Shown piece by piece: positions 11,701-21,829 of a DNA stretch of 64,000 nucleotides (positions are counted from its first letter, which is position 1; the number at the start of each line of letters is the position of its first letter). The DNA comes from Asterochloris sp. CNOR1 (taxonomy: Eukaryota > Chlorophyta > Trebouxiophyceae > Trebouxiales > Trebouxiaceae), in NCBI GenBank assembly GCA_963969365.1, contig OZ017749.1, positions 2,356,001 through 2,420,000 of the forward strand. Direction: 5' to 3'. Both the position numbers and the translations under genes were made by a program. The notes beneath the pieces were generated by a model. The model saw nothing but the letters and a program-made list of their open reading frames with translations, ran no database searches and was not told where the DNA came from.

Positions 11701-14700
11701 TCTGTGGCTCGCAGAGCTGCTGCTGTCTGCCCTGTGCGTGTGTGTCTGAGTGACCTACGGCTGATCCGAGTCTCCATGCTTCAAGCCTCATCGTCGTGTG
11801 CACAGAGCCTGTGCCAGCAGTCTGCTGAGAATCCTGGCAGCACCTGCGCTCTGGTGGCACTCTGCACATGCTGGTGCACAATGATGGTGCACGATTGGGG
11901 CGCCCAGGGCTCTTGAGGCCGGTCTGCACCTTCAGTCAAAACATGGTCTGCAGGTGGGCACCGTGGATGCCTGCACAGACATCTCCACCAAGAAGCAGCT
12001 GGCCTTCCTGATGGCACGCCAGGGAGTGCTGCCCAGCTATGAGGAGGAGGCGGAGGAGATGCAGGAGGGCACCCAGGTGCGCTGCCACATGCCTGCTTGA
12101 ACGAGTGTTGAGAACAACTTACTGCAATGTTTTTGGCTGCATGCCCATAGCACTGCCAGCGTGTTGGCACCTGGTGCACTCACCCGGGCCTGCCTGATTG
12201 GGTTGAAGCTTCTGTGTGCATTGCACTGCAGCAATACCGTGTGCAAGTGTGCAGATTACCTCTCACTAGCTTCACATGAGCAGATGCGGCCCTGGTTGGA
12301 CACTGCCTTGCCAGGCCCCCACCGTCGTGCTACGAGACGTCAACATGCCTGTGCCTGTTGCAATTGGAAACTGACCTAGGTCTGCTGCAGGCGCCGCGCC
12401 TGGTGATCAGCGACAATGACCTGCGCGAGGAGCTGCGCAAGATCAACAGTAACAGCCGCCTGAGTGAGCTGTACCTGGCGCTGGCTCGGGACCTGGACGT
12501 CATGGAGGCCAAGACGCCCGAAGAGGTCGGTTCAGAGGCCACGCTTTTTCTGAGGAAGGACTGGGCCTGCCGCTGACAAGCTGCTGCAGTAGCTAGCTGC
12601 AAGGAAGAGCTGCTGGCGTGGCTTCTAGATGTCCTGCAGGCCAACGCTCCTGCTGTGGTGGTGCGGCCTTGGGCTGCTGGTGGGTGGGTACAAGCACATT
12701 TGAGCAGCATGTGTGCCGTACATGTTGTCTGTACACAATGCTTTCCCGTGGTGCCTGAATGTTGCCCTGCGGCAGCAAACCCCATGGCAGATCGGTGTCA
12801 ATTTGGGCCTGCTGAAGGCTGCAGGCAGCCAGAAGCATGCTCATCTGGCATGCAGCATGGAGGAAAGCAGGGTGCATGCCCAGGGTGTGGCCGCGTGTAG
12901 TGATGTTCTATAGAAGGTGTTTGGCAGACACTTGAGGCCTGCGTTGCTGGTGTTTCCCACAAGCAGCTTGGTGCAGCATCACTCCTTGTACTCGCATGCC
13001 ACTAGCATGAGCAGCACTGAAGAGCTGTTGTTGCCCCAGCAGATTCGTGCAGTATTGTGTGTGTCAAATCACATTCCACTGCCTGCAGGTGTACAAGGCC
13101 CACCTGACAGAGGGAAGGCAGCCGTCAGGCCCAGCAGTGGACTCTGCACGTCAGAACCTGGCCTCCACCTTTGTTAATGCCTTTGTCAATGCTGGCTTTG
13201 GCCAGGACAAACTCATGACTGTCACACCTGAGGGCGAGAGCTCAGAAAGCGTGCACTGGATCTTCAAAAACAAGGTAGGCCTGTGCCTGGTGCCAGGCTG
13301 CTGCCAGGCCAGGCGACGAAAGGCTCAACTACTCACCTGCAGTGCACTGCTGTTGGTAAAATGCCCAATGGGGAAGCATGCCTAGCTCCCAACAAGGCCA
13401 TGGCTGCTTTGGACCCCTGCAGGACCTGACACCAGGGACGCATGCAACTGGCCTGCCGTCCTTAGGTTGTCTGGTCACCTTTGCAGGACCATGGCAAGGC
13501 CAGCGCAACTGCCAGCCTGGGCCTGATCACGCTGTGGGATGTGGAGGGTGGCCTGCCCCAGATAGACAAGTACCTTTACAGCAGAGATCACCATGTGGTG
13601 GCAGGTGGGTTGCAGCTTCATAATTTGAGCCTCAAGGCCAACCACTGTGTACTTCGACTACGATGTTGCCTCTTGCTGTTGCTGCTGTGCCCCCGCATGG
13701 GCCTGGAGAGCTCTGTGCAGCTGCCCTGGTCTTTGTGTCAGGAGCTGACTCGAGTAAAGCAATAGTGACGCCTGGACCCATTTGGGTGTTGCTTCCGGGA
13801 GTGGCACACATCGCAAAACTCTGCATTGATGGTGACTGCCAGGAAGCTGCAGGCATATCTCAAGCTGAGCTGACCATGTGTCCTGCCTGCAGATGCCATG
13901 CTGGCCATACTTTTGTAACCAGGCCCTGCCTTCATATGTTGACAAGCCCAGTAGCCTCCGCTCGGCCTTGGATCTTGTCCTGCGATTTTCGAATTGCCAG
14001 GCTGGCAGCGGGCAGCACTAACATTGCCCTGACTCTGGAATGTGTACAGCAGCCACTGCCAGGCCAGATTGCTGTCCTGTGTGCGCAGGCGCCCTGCTGG
14101 CTGTGGGCATCACCAACTGCGGCGTGCAGGATGAGTGCGACCCCGCCTTCGCGCTGCTCTGCGAGTCTGTGAACCATGATGACCCGGTGGTGCGCATCGG
14201 CGCCATCATGGGGCTGGGCCTTGCCTATGCAGGCACTCAAAAATCAGACGTGCAGGTGTGTCGAGTAGTGATGACAGACCACTGTCGAGGTGATGCATCA
14301 CCTGCTGTGAGGCGGGTCAAGCATTGGTGCCATCCTGGCTCAACCAATCTTGATCTTGCCTGTGTGGGCACTTCAAAGGCAGACAGGTGGGTCAGAACGG
14401 CTTGCCATGCTTGGCGTCCTGGGTGGCTGCCGCACGAGGAGGTGGACACGTCAATGGCAAGCTTCGGTGGTGCACAGCTCCCTGCCTTCTCTGCACTGGT
14501 TGCTGGTTCCCTTGATGCTTCTCCAGGCAGCACCCAGGGCCATGCGCCTGTCGGGTGCCCGTCCCTGCTGCCCCGAGTGCTGCCCTGCATGGCATGCAGT
14601 CTTCAGACTGAGACCCTTCCGCGTGCAGTGCTGTCAGCGTGTACACTTACAGGCACACTCTGCCCGCCCTGCAGGAGCTGCTGATGCCAGTGGTGGTGGA

Positions 14701-17700
14701 CCCAGATGTCAAAATGGATGTGGCAGGCTTTGCCGCGCTGGCCCTCGGCCTGGTGTTTGCCAGCACCTGCCATGGTGACAGTGCAGAGGCCATCATCCAG
14801 GCGCTCATGCTGCGGGGGGAGCTCGAGCTGGGCAGCCCCTTTGCCAAGTTCCTGGCCCTGGGGCTGGGCCTGCTTTTCCTGGGGCGCCAGGAGGCAGTAG
14901 AACCCACTGTGGAGGTGCGCCTGGCAAGCTCATAGCAACAAGGTGCTTGGGCGCAATGTGTTCAGAACACCTCACAGTGAGGGTGCTCTGGTGGGGATGC
15001 GGGATTTCCTCCAGGGGTGAGTCGCGCTGAGGGTGATCTGGTGAGGGCCCCGTGGCAATGGGGAAGCACAGCCAGATATCGGTGGCATCAAGGTTGTCGT
15101 GTCGCATGCCTGTTGCACGGAGGGTATGTGCGTTGAGGTGCCTGCGGTGGGGGCCTCTTCTGGGCACCAGTGTGCGCCATCTTTGTCCTGCAGCATGTTG
15201 TCATGCAGACTTTGGCCTTGACCCGACTGTGAGGGGGTTGAACCTGCTGTTTCTGGGGCGCCAGGACATTGTGAATGCCACCTCAACAGTTGTCAGTGTT
15301 TGACAGGGGGTGCTGGTGGGACCAATGACGCCTCCCAGACTGGACAAGTGTGCCTGCTGCAAGCTGTTTGGGTGTGCTCAGGGGCAAGCTGTGGTGAGGC
15401 TGTGGGCAGGCACAACCTGCCTGAGCACCCTGCAGGTGTGCCAAGACGCTGTGCCTGACCCTGCAGGTGTTGCTGACATTCTTTTGCACCTGCTGCCGCA
15501 GGTGCAAGATCCAACAGCAGGGCACCTGCATCTGCCTTTGTGCTGAGGCTGCTGGACTGCAAGAACGCTGTTTGGGAGCCTTGATCCCATGCCTATGAGA
15601 TGACTGTGCTTCCTTGTCGCTGCAGTGGCAAGAGCTCTGAACGAGCCCACCTCCTAAGTTTGGCCGTGGTGCCTGGTTGATTGAATGCAAACCGAGTTGA
15701 CTCTGTTCAGCAGCCCTGCCCTCAAGTACATGAGCAGACAATGCATCTGTGTGGCTGCAGGTGGCGAGAACGCTGAACGAGCGCATCTCCAAGTACACAG
15801 TGGTCACCCTGGACTCGTGCGCCTACGCAGGCACCTCTGACGTGCTCAAGGTGCAGCAGCTGCTAGCGCAGGCCGGGGAGCACCTGGAGGTGGAGGAGGG
15901 CGGCGCCTGGAAGGTGGGGCAATTGGTGGTGGTGCTGCCTCAAGCCTGGTGTCCTCCTGTACGTCCTTCAGCATTTCCAGCAGTGACGCTGGCAGGTGCA
16001 GTCGGAAGGAAGGGAGGACCCTGGTAAGTGGGGACTGCTGCTTGCTTTGAGCAGTGCCCATAGCAGCCAGGGCCAGTGGGCACCTGCACTTGGCATGTCC
16101 AGGCATTGCTGCGCCCTGGACTTCATTGTGTGACTTGGTGCTTTCGCCTGAAGGTGATGCATTGCAATGCCTGGAGTGTCTAGTCGCATCGCCACTTGCA
16201 CAAGTGGTGCCCGCTACTGTTGCTCATGACTCTCCTGGGTTGCCGACGGAAACAACCCAGAGGCTGCTGGCCACGGCCTGAGCTGGGTCAGTGCTGTGCA
16301 GCACTGTCTCACCCATTGAATGAGCTCAAACATGGGCTCTCTACTTCAAATCACGCTTACATGCAGTTGATGGACTCTGCTGTCAAGCCTCACTCAGCAG
16401 ACTGAGACGCAGCAGCTCTGCCCTTCTGTGAGCCTGAGCTGAACCGAATGGATGTTGTCATGCAAACAGGGCATGCGCACTGCTGCAGGCCACGCACCAG
16501 AGCGCAGCTGTGATGGGCATCGGGCTGGTGGCCATGGGAGAGGACCTAGGGTCAGCTATGGCCGGCAGAGCTTTGGACCACCTCCTGCAATATGGAGACG
16601 CCGCCGTCAGGTGGGCTGCATAAAGTTTTGAGTATGTTTGCTGGATGGTATTGAGATATGCTGCCAGCTGGTGCTGTTGCCAGCTGCGTGCACTCTGGCA
16701 GTCTGCCAGGATCTGCCGCTTGAGGTGTGAGACAACATGTGTTTGTGCGTCAGCTTCATATCATGTCTGTCAGGAGTTTGTTTCGAATTCATCTTCAGCT
16801 CTAAAGCCAGTGGTTGCCTGTTTCTGCAGGCAAGCAGTTCCCCTGGCAGTGGCGCTGCTGAATGTCAGCGCCCCCAAACTTGGGGCGATGGACATGCTCA
16901 GCAGATTATCGCATGACACAGACCTCAGCGTTGCCCAGAATGCTGTAGTAGCTCTAGGTGAGCTCTGTCCGAAAGCTGGACTCCAGGCATTGCACAACAC
17001 AGTGCCTGTGCCTGTCAGGATTCGCTGCCGGTCGTTAATGCCAGCCTAAGTAGAGCACCAACAGCACTCAGCAGGCAGCAGAGGCTGCTGCTGCTAGGAA
17101 CGTCAGGAACGCTGCATACATTGTGGCCTTCGACCGCTGCACACCGCCCAAGCTGTGTGCGCAAGACTGATCAGCTGAGCACAAGTTGGCTGCCCTGCAC
17201 TGGCACTGCAGGCGTCATCGGCGCAGGCACCAACAACGCACGGCTGGCTGGCATGCTGCGCGCTCTGAGCAGCTATTACTACAAGGAGCCCACCATGCTG
17301 TTCCTCGTCAGAGTGGCTCAGGGGCTGGTGCACATGGGCAAGGGCCTGCTCACGCTCAACCCATACCACACCGACGGGCAGCTTCTCTCAGGTGGGTGCA
17401 CAGCATCGTGCCAGCATGGCCCCAGGAGACCTGCTGCTGTGCAGGCACTTGGCGGCCAGGCAGGTGCAGAAGACAACTCGCTTTGGCCTGGACAGCCACT
17501 TCTATGCTGGGCAGCCACCTGGGACCATGCAGAGCACTTCTGAGGCAGGCCAACGTTCCTGCGAGCATCATTCAAGTGATCCACAGAGTGCAGCAGCCAC
17601 TGAAGATCCCTTGCTCACGGTGTGCTGCATCTTGACCCGGAGCATGCTCGCTGCAGGCAGCATCCTGGCAGCGGTGCCTAGCCTGCTCTCAATCCCTTCC

Positions 17701-18500
17701 ACTTCACCATCTGACACACCTCTTCATGCAACCTGCAGGCGTGGCCCTGGCAGGCATTTTGGCAGTTCTGCACAGCTGCCTGGACCTGGGGGCCACCCTG
17801 GGGGGCAGCACCCCGCACCACTTCATCTTCTACTTCCTGGCAACAGCCATGAAGCCACGCATGCTGATGACTGTGGATGAGGAGCTCAACCTGCTGACCG
17901 TGCCTGTGCGCGTGGGGCAGGCGGTGGACGTGGTTGCTCAGGTGGGTCCGTCAGCTTGCCAGCAACAGCAGTGCCGTGATTGTGCTGCTGGGCATTCAGC
18001 AAGGCCTTAGCTCTGGTTGGTAAAGCAGGCAGTGGACATGGTTGCCCACATGGTGGGCGGCAAACAGGGCCGTTGCGCAGGCGGGCAGGACCATGCATGA
18101 GCAGGACACAGCCACGGCTGCTCACCTGTCAGGCCATGCATGTGCTGGACACACTGCTGCGTACCTGTCAAGGCCATGCATGTGCTGGAGACAATCAGGG
18201 CTGCCCACACTCTTGGGGCGGACCCTAGACCATGTGTCTCCTGCAGGCCAGGTGGCCTGACAGCACATGCATACGACCACTGCCGTTGTCTTGTAGCGGT
18301 GATCCCAAATCTTTCCCTGGCCCCTGCAGGCTGGGCGACCCAAGGCCATCACAGGCTTCCAGACGCACACCACCCCCGTTCTGCTTAGTTCTGGCGAGCG
18401 GGCAGAGCTGGCAACCCAGAAGTATCTGCCTCTCAATCCAGTGCTGGAGGGCATTGTTATCTTGAAACCTAACCCAGACTACATAGACAGTGCAGAGTGA
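8783..18500 (+). CDS. RPN1: 26S proteasome regulatory subunit RPN1 (PSMD2)
   Basis: Largest base subunit of the 19S regulatory particle; it docks ubiquitin receptors, shuttle factors and deubiquitinase and contacts the ATPase ring. All 18 exons are visible and phase correctly: 8783-8908, 9131-9234, 9608-9796, 10113-10227, 10624-10760, 11226-11376, 11954-12076, 12391-12525, 13089-13274, 13487-13604, 14089-14255, 14675-14914, 15761-15913, 16489-16610, 16830-16957, 17212-17391, 17739-17941 and 18330-18500. They total 2748 nt, or 915 aa, the usual family length. The N-terminus is Lys/Gln/Asp-rich, followed by [11 protein letters not shown], then helical PC repeats ([42 protein letters not shown]) and the conserved tail [30 protein letters not shown] and [12 protein letters not shown]. 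All 17 introns are GT-AG in my model. Introns 11377-11953, 14256-14674, 14915-15760 and 17942-18329 contain decayed copies of adjoining exon edges. It ends 101 bp from the convergent LRR gene. The assignment is essentially certain. Confidence 0.98.
11505..11550 (+). repeat. Intronic ghost copy of RPN1 exon 6 end
   Basis: This intron segment repeats the last ~47 nt of the exon ending at 11376, including an exact 18-nt match (GACCAGCAGCTCATCGTG) across the exon/donor junction. Further upstream the match is partial (GATGGCTTGAGGGTG against GATGCCATGCGCGTG). A weaker third echo, CTGACCAGCAGCTG, lies near 11668. Confidence 0.75.
14296..14392 (+). repeat. Intronic ghost copy of RPN1 exon 11 end
   Basis: The words GCATTGGTGCCATC, TCTTGCCTGTGTGGGCACTTC and AAGGCAGACAGGTGGGT parallel, in order, GCATCGGCGCCATC, GGCCTTGCCTATGCAGGCACTC and AAATCAGACGTGCAGGTGTG at 14192-14260, where the real exon meets its donor. 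The copy is degenerate and carries small length differences. Confidence 0.7.
15225..15300 (+). repeat. Intronic ghost copy of RPN1 exon 12 end
   Basis: The segment reads GTTGAACCTGCTGTTTCTGG, GGCGCCAGGACATTGTGAAT and GCCACCTCAAC, and still encodes NLLFLGRQ. It parallels the exon end at 14864-14914 ([16 protein letters not shown]). The reading frame is open for about 25 codons, so mis-splicing into it would not stop at once. Confidence 0.75.
15620..15668 (+). repeat. Intronic ghost copy of RPN1 exon 13 start with acceptor
   Basis: The sequence GTCGCTGCAGTGGCAAGAG, CTCTGAACGAGCCCACCTCC and TAAGTTTGGCCGTGGTG lines up with GTGGCTGCAGGTGGCGAGA, ACGCTGAACGAGCGCATCTC and CAAGTACACAGTGGTCA at 15751-15806. 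The TGCAG acceptor is duplicated together with the exon start. Confidence 0.8.
18016..18062 (+). repeat. Intronic ghost copy of RPN1 exon 17 end
   Basis: GTAAAGCAGGCAGTGGACAT followed by GGTTGCCCACATGGTGGGC parallels the exon end GTGGGGCAGGCGGTGGACGT, GGTTGCTCAGGTGGGT at 17911-17947. The donor region is included in the copied unit. Confidence 0.75.
18085..18200 (+). repeat. Short imperfect tandem repeat in RPN1 intron 17
   Basis: A 45-50 nt unit built round GCCATGCATGTGCTGGA occurs twice (about 18132 and 18174), with a weaker earlier relative at 18092 (ACCATGCATGAGCAGGACAC). It lies in the same intron as the ghost copy of exon 17. Confidence 0.65.
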
Positions 18501-18601
18501 CTCTGCTGACTCCAACAATGCATTTCAATGAGCATGAACACAGGCAGCTGGCAATGGTGCCAATGGCTATGAGACTCGAGGGGGGGGGTTTTGGGGTGGT
18601 G

Positions 18602-19230
18602 TCAGGGGCAGGACTTGCCCAGGCTTGTGTTAAAGGGATTGTAGCCATGTGCCCAGCGAATTCTGTGAGGCACCTGCACATTGCAGTCCATGGTGAAGCC
18701 CCTGTGCTTCAGCTCCTTTCAGCAAAGTCTCATGCCTCCCTCACCATCCCGCACAGGCTTGGGGTTGGTTGCGGTGCTGATGAGGGCCAGGGGCGCCTGT
18801 GCAAACACAGACAGGTCGCCAGACAAGGGATTACTTGCCAGGAGCAATGTCTCCAGCTGGGGCGTGACCTTCCTGCAGCAGGTGGTGTGGTATGCTCAGC
18901 CTTGTCATCTGTGGATGTTCAGTACGATCTTCAATCCAGGAGCTCACCTGAGGTGGGCAGGCAACAGTCCACTAAATGTGTTGTCAGAGAGGTTCAGCGT
19001 GTTCAACTTTGCGCATGTCTCCAATCTCAGGCAGAATGGTGAGTTATGCCTGCTGCATAACAAGGAGCCTCCACCTCGAGCTGAGTGACATTCATGTTGC
19101 CTAACCAGGCAGGCAGCTGCATTAACGCTCAACACAATGACAGCATGCACCACTGTGCCTGATGGGCCCACTTTTGAGCGTGCTACTGGGGCTGAGGAGT
19201 CCATGGCCATGCTATCTGCCAGCCCAATCT
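18602..19230 (-). CDS. Small plant-type leucine-rich-repeat protein (5' end unresolved)
   Basis: I recognise the repeat type, not the gene. On the minus strand an exon after an acceptor near 19112 reads LPAWLGNMNVTQLE. The next exon, ending at about 18949, carries KLNTLNLSDNTFSGLLP, a textbook plant LRR (LxxLxLxxNxxxGxLP). A third exon (about 18862-18760) gives QLETLLLASNPLSGDLSVF and then loses the repeat pattern. The last exon ends HGYNPFNTSLGKSCP with a stop at 18602-18604. The first exon is uncertain; a Met near 19215 begins MAMDSSAPVARS, but its donor is unclear. About 2.5 LRRs are visible, far fewer than in a receptor, so it may be a secreted or intracellular scaffold fragment, or a decayed gene. 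It is convergent with RPN1 and downstream of the gene ending at 19438 on the same strand. No kinase domain is present. Confidence 0.5.
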
Positions 19231-19437
19231 CAGCCACAGATTGCACACTGCCTGAACCGTCTTTGAAGCTATCTGTGTTGCCTCTCAGAAATGAGGTTCA
19301 TTTCTGGACATGCTGACTGAGCCAGTCAACCCAAAGTATTAAGCCTAAGGTGGACTGGAGGACTCCTGTCATGCATTAAGCCATCAAAGTTTCAGGTGTT
19401 GGGGCACCCTGAAGGTGGGCTACAGTCTTGTGGGCCA

Positions 19438-21520
19438 TCAAGGAATACTATCCACTGCCATCTCTCGCCGCAGGTCACTGATGACTGACTCCACCACTGC
19501 CAGCTGCTCCCCCTGGTTGTGGCGCTGGTACATCCTGCGGCAGCAGAAATGAGCACCTCAAAGCTCAAATCTGCACCAGCAAACTTTGTCTGCACAGCAC
19601 CCGACTTTCCCCATCTCTGCACTGCGTGCAAATGCTTGCACCATTTACTGCACCCCTAGGCGCAGCAAACGTGGGCCGGCACCAGACACTCATCATGCTG
19701 CAGAGAATTGATGCGTGACAGGGTAGCTTACCAGAGCTCCTCTGCTGTCCACCATGCTGCTTTCAGGAAAATCAAGCAGCACAGGTGGCTGACTGTGCAG
19801 GGTGCTGCAGATGCTAAATCAGCCCCTAGGCCCCTCAGGCGTTCAGGGCACAGACTGCTGCTCAGGTCATTCCACAGGCTAAGCAGGTGCCAGATCTTTG
19901 GGGTACGGGTTGCAGGCTGCTGCACAGGCTGTTGCTGAGGCTGCACACTGTTGGGGACCCCCACTCTTCATCTCCACCCCAAGCTCAAGGCCTAACCTGA
20001 AGAGCTGCCTAAGTTGGTGCCCCTCATACAGCTGCTTCTGCACAATCTCGTTCATGATGGCTGTCTTGAAGGCCACATAGCTGCTGCGCATCCGCTGCGA
20101 CTGGTAGCGATTAGCTGAGGCGGGCCTAGCTGCACTCTGCGGGCGCCTTGCGCTTTCCGTGACTGTGCAGCAGGCAATCCACACTCAGTATGCCTTGTCT
20201 CTGGGGCTGGCTGCAGCGAGAGCCTGCTGACCTATGCATAGCTGCAAGATGACAGGACACAAGGGAGGCACCATGCAGTGCGCGATAGCAATGCATGTTT
20301 GAGCCTGAGACTTGGAACTGTACAGCATGGCTGGCAGCTTGCCCCACAGTCATCTCACAGCAGGCTTACATGCGGGCAGCTTGGACTCAGTATTTGGGAA
20401 GGCGCTGGGCATTGAGCGTGCACTCTGCGGCCGCGGCCTGCACTGAAGGTATGATGCTGTGGCCTTGCTACCTGGCAGCCAGCAAGTGGCTGTCATAGAC
20501 AATCAAGGTGTTGCACTTCAGCACTGAGCGGGCAGCTTCCAGGGCCGCACTGCCAGCTGCCCACTCATCTGTGCAGCACATGCATGAGCAGCTTCTCACA
20601 GCCAGACTTGATGTCCTCAACAGAGCAGAGTGCCAGTCTCGAACATTCCTCGCAAAAGCGCAGTACATGCAGGCCAGCAGCAGCTTGTGGCTGGGCATCC
20701 AGACTGCCGCCCCTGCATTACTTGCTGGTGTCTGCGGTGCAGGGGCACACTCCCGCAGCCAGTGTCACAGAGGACAAGCCAGCAGGCAGCAGCCAAGCGA
20801 GGCTGACACCCACCTGGGCACCCAGGTGGCCACCTCCGCAGCTGCAGGGTTCCTGTTGCTGCGCCGGGGAGAGGTCGACACAAAGCCAGTGTCCCATGGC
20901 CGCGGGCTGCGCTGCCGCTGGGGCCCCGAGCTGTACTCCTCAATTCGCCTGTGCAGGTGGTAGATGTTGCGCACATGATTGAGCCAGGTGGTGTCGGTCA
21001 CTGCACGCTTCTTGGCCCTGAAGGTTTGGAGCAGGTCTGTTAGTGTCTATGCGCCAAAGCTGAGGAGGGGGCGAGGCATGCGAGGCAAAAGGGTGTGCTG
21101 TGAGCTGTGCAGGAGCGCGAGGTTGAGGCTGCATAGGGTTTGGTCTTCCGCCTGCGGGGAATGGTGGCTCTGCTGCACAACTCACAGTGTGCACAGCACC
21201 ACTGCTCTAGCCCTGCATGGGGAGACGCGGGTTTGTAGCACGCGAGACAGCGCCAGCTGCAGACCTGTTGAGGGATAGCGTGTCTGCATCGTAGGAGCAG
21301 CGCCGCAGAGGGACCTGCATCCCCCTATTGCATGGCTGCCCATGCAGCAGAGAGCGCATGAAATGCTCATGCTCTGCCTGAATCTGGAGTGCGCCTCCCA
21401 GGCCTCGCTCGTCAGGGCGCATGGCTTCAGCTGCCTGTATCAGTCTGCAGTATTGTGGTTTCTCATACCACTTGCATCCTGCATGGCATGCTGCAATAGG
21501 TGAGATGTGGGTGACTTCAA
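19438..21520 (-). CDS. Uncharacterised gene with SPATA7-like C-terminal motif
   Basis: Not recognised with confidence. The last exon (about 19536-19438) reads MYQRHNQGEQLAVVESVISD and ends DLRREMAVDSIP. The exon before it (20162 to about 20000) contains YVAFKTAIMNEIVQKQLYEG followed by HQLRQLF. Joined through the intron, this resembles the conserved C-terminal helix pair of animal SPATA7 (F..D.TDEI...GL....L..LF.RH), recalled from memory. Upstream, exon 21023-20813 gives AVTDTTWLNHVRNIYHLHRR and IEEYSSGP then a Ser/Arg/Pro stretch, and an exon near 21460-21370 gives KWYEKPQYCRLIQAAEAM and ALQIQAEHEHFMRSLLHG. Exons between 20800 and 20200 are not resolved. The order suggests one helical, basic protein; two genes cannot be excluded. 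SPATA7 is a ciliary connecting protein in animals, so a cilium or microtubule role is only a guess. The 5' end faces the acyltransferase gene. Confidence 0.38.
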
Positions 21521-21829
21521 ATTGGCATGGCAGGTCAAAAACGGTGTCAGGCAGGATGCAAGTCCCCGGGTGGTTAGCTGAGCTCTCCCCCTCACCTGGT
21601 CGAACTAACGTACAATGTACGGCAGGCCAGATTTCGATTCCTCGACCTAAGATCTAATTTGATCGAGCAGACCTTGCGCGGGCATGCATTGATGCCTTCT
21701 GGAGCACTGTGCGCTGACCAGTGTCTTACTGGAAGAGCAGCAGAGGGGCTTGTCCACCGTGTCACCCCTGAGCAGCATGCAGTCAGAGGACGCAAAAGGA
21801 CGTGCAGCAGTTGGGGAGGTCCGCAGGTG
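21521..21829. promoter_or_regulatory. Divergent intergenic region upstream of acyltransferase
   Basis: About 300 bp lie between the presumed 5' end of the SPATA7-like gene and the acyltransferase start. I see no exon here. The stretch 21600-21665 is AT-richer (CGATTCCTCGACCTAAGATC and neighbours) and is a plausible promoter zone for either gene, but no defined element is visible. Confidence 0.3.

Noticed and set aside
21200-21520. CFAP97-type domain in the unknown minus-strand gene
   Set aside because: The pattern LQIQAEHEHFMRSLL is only loosely similar; spacing and flanks do not fit what I recall, so no name is given.
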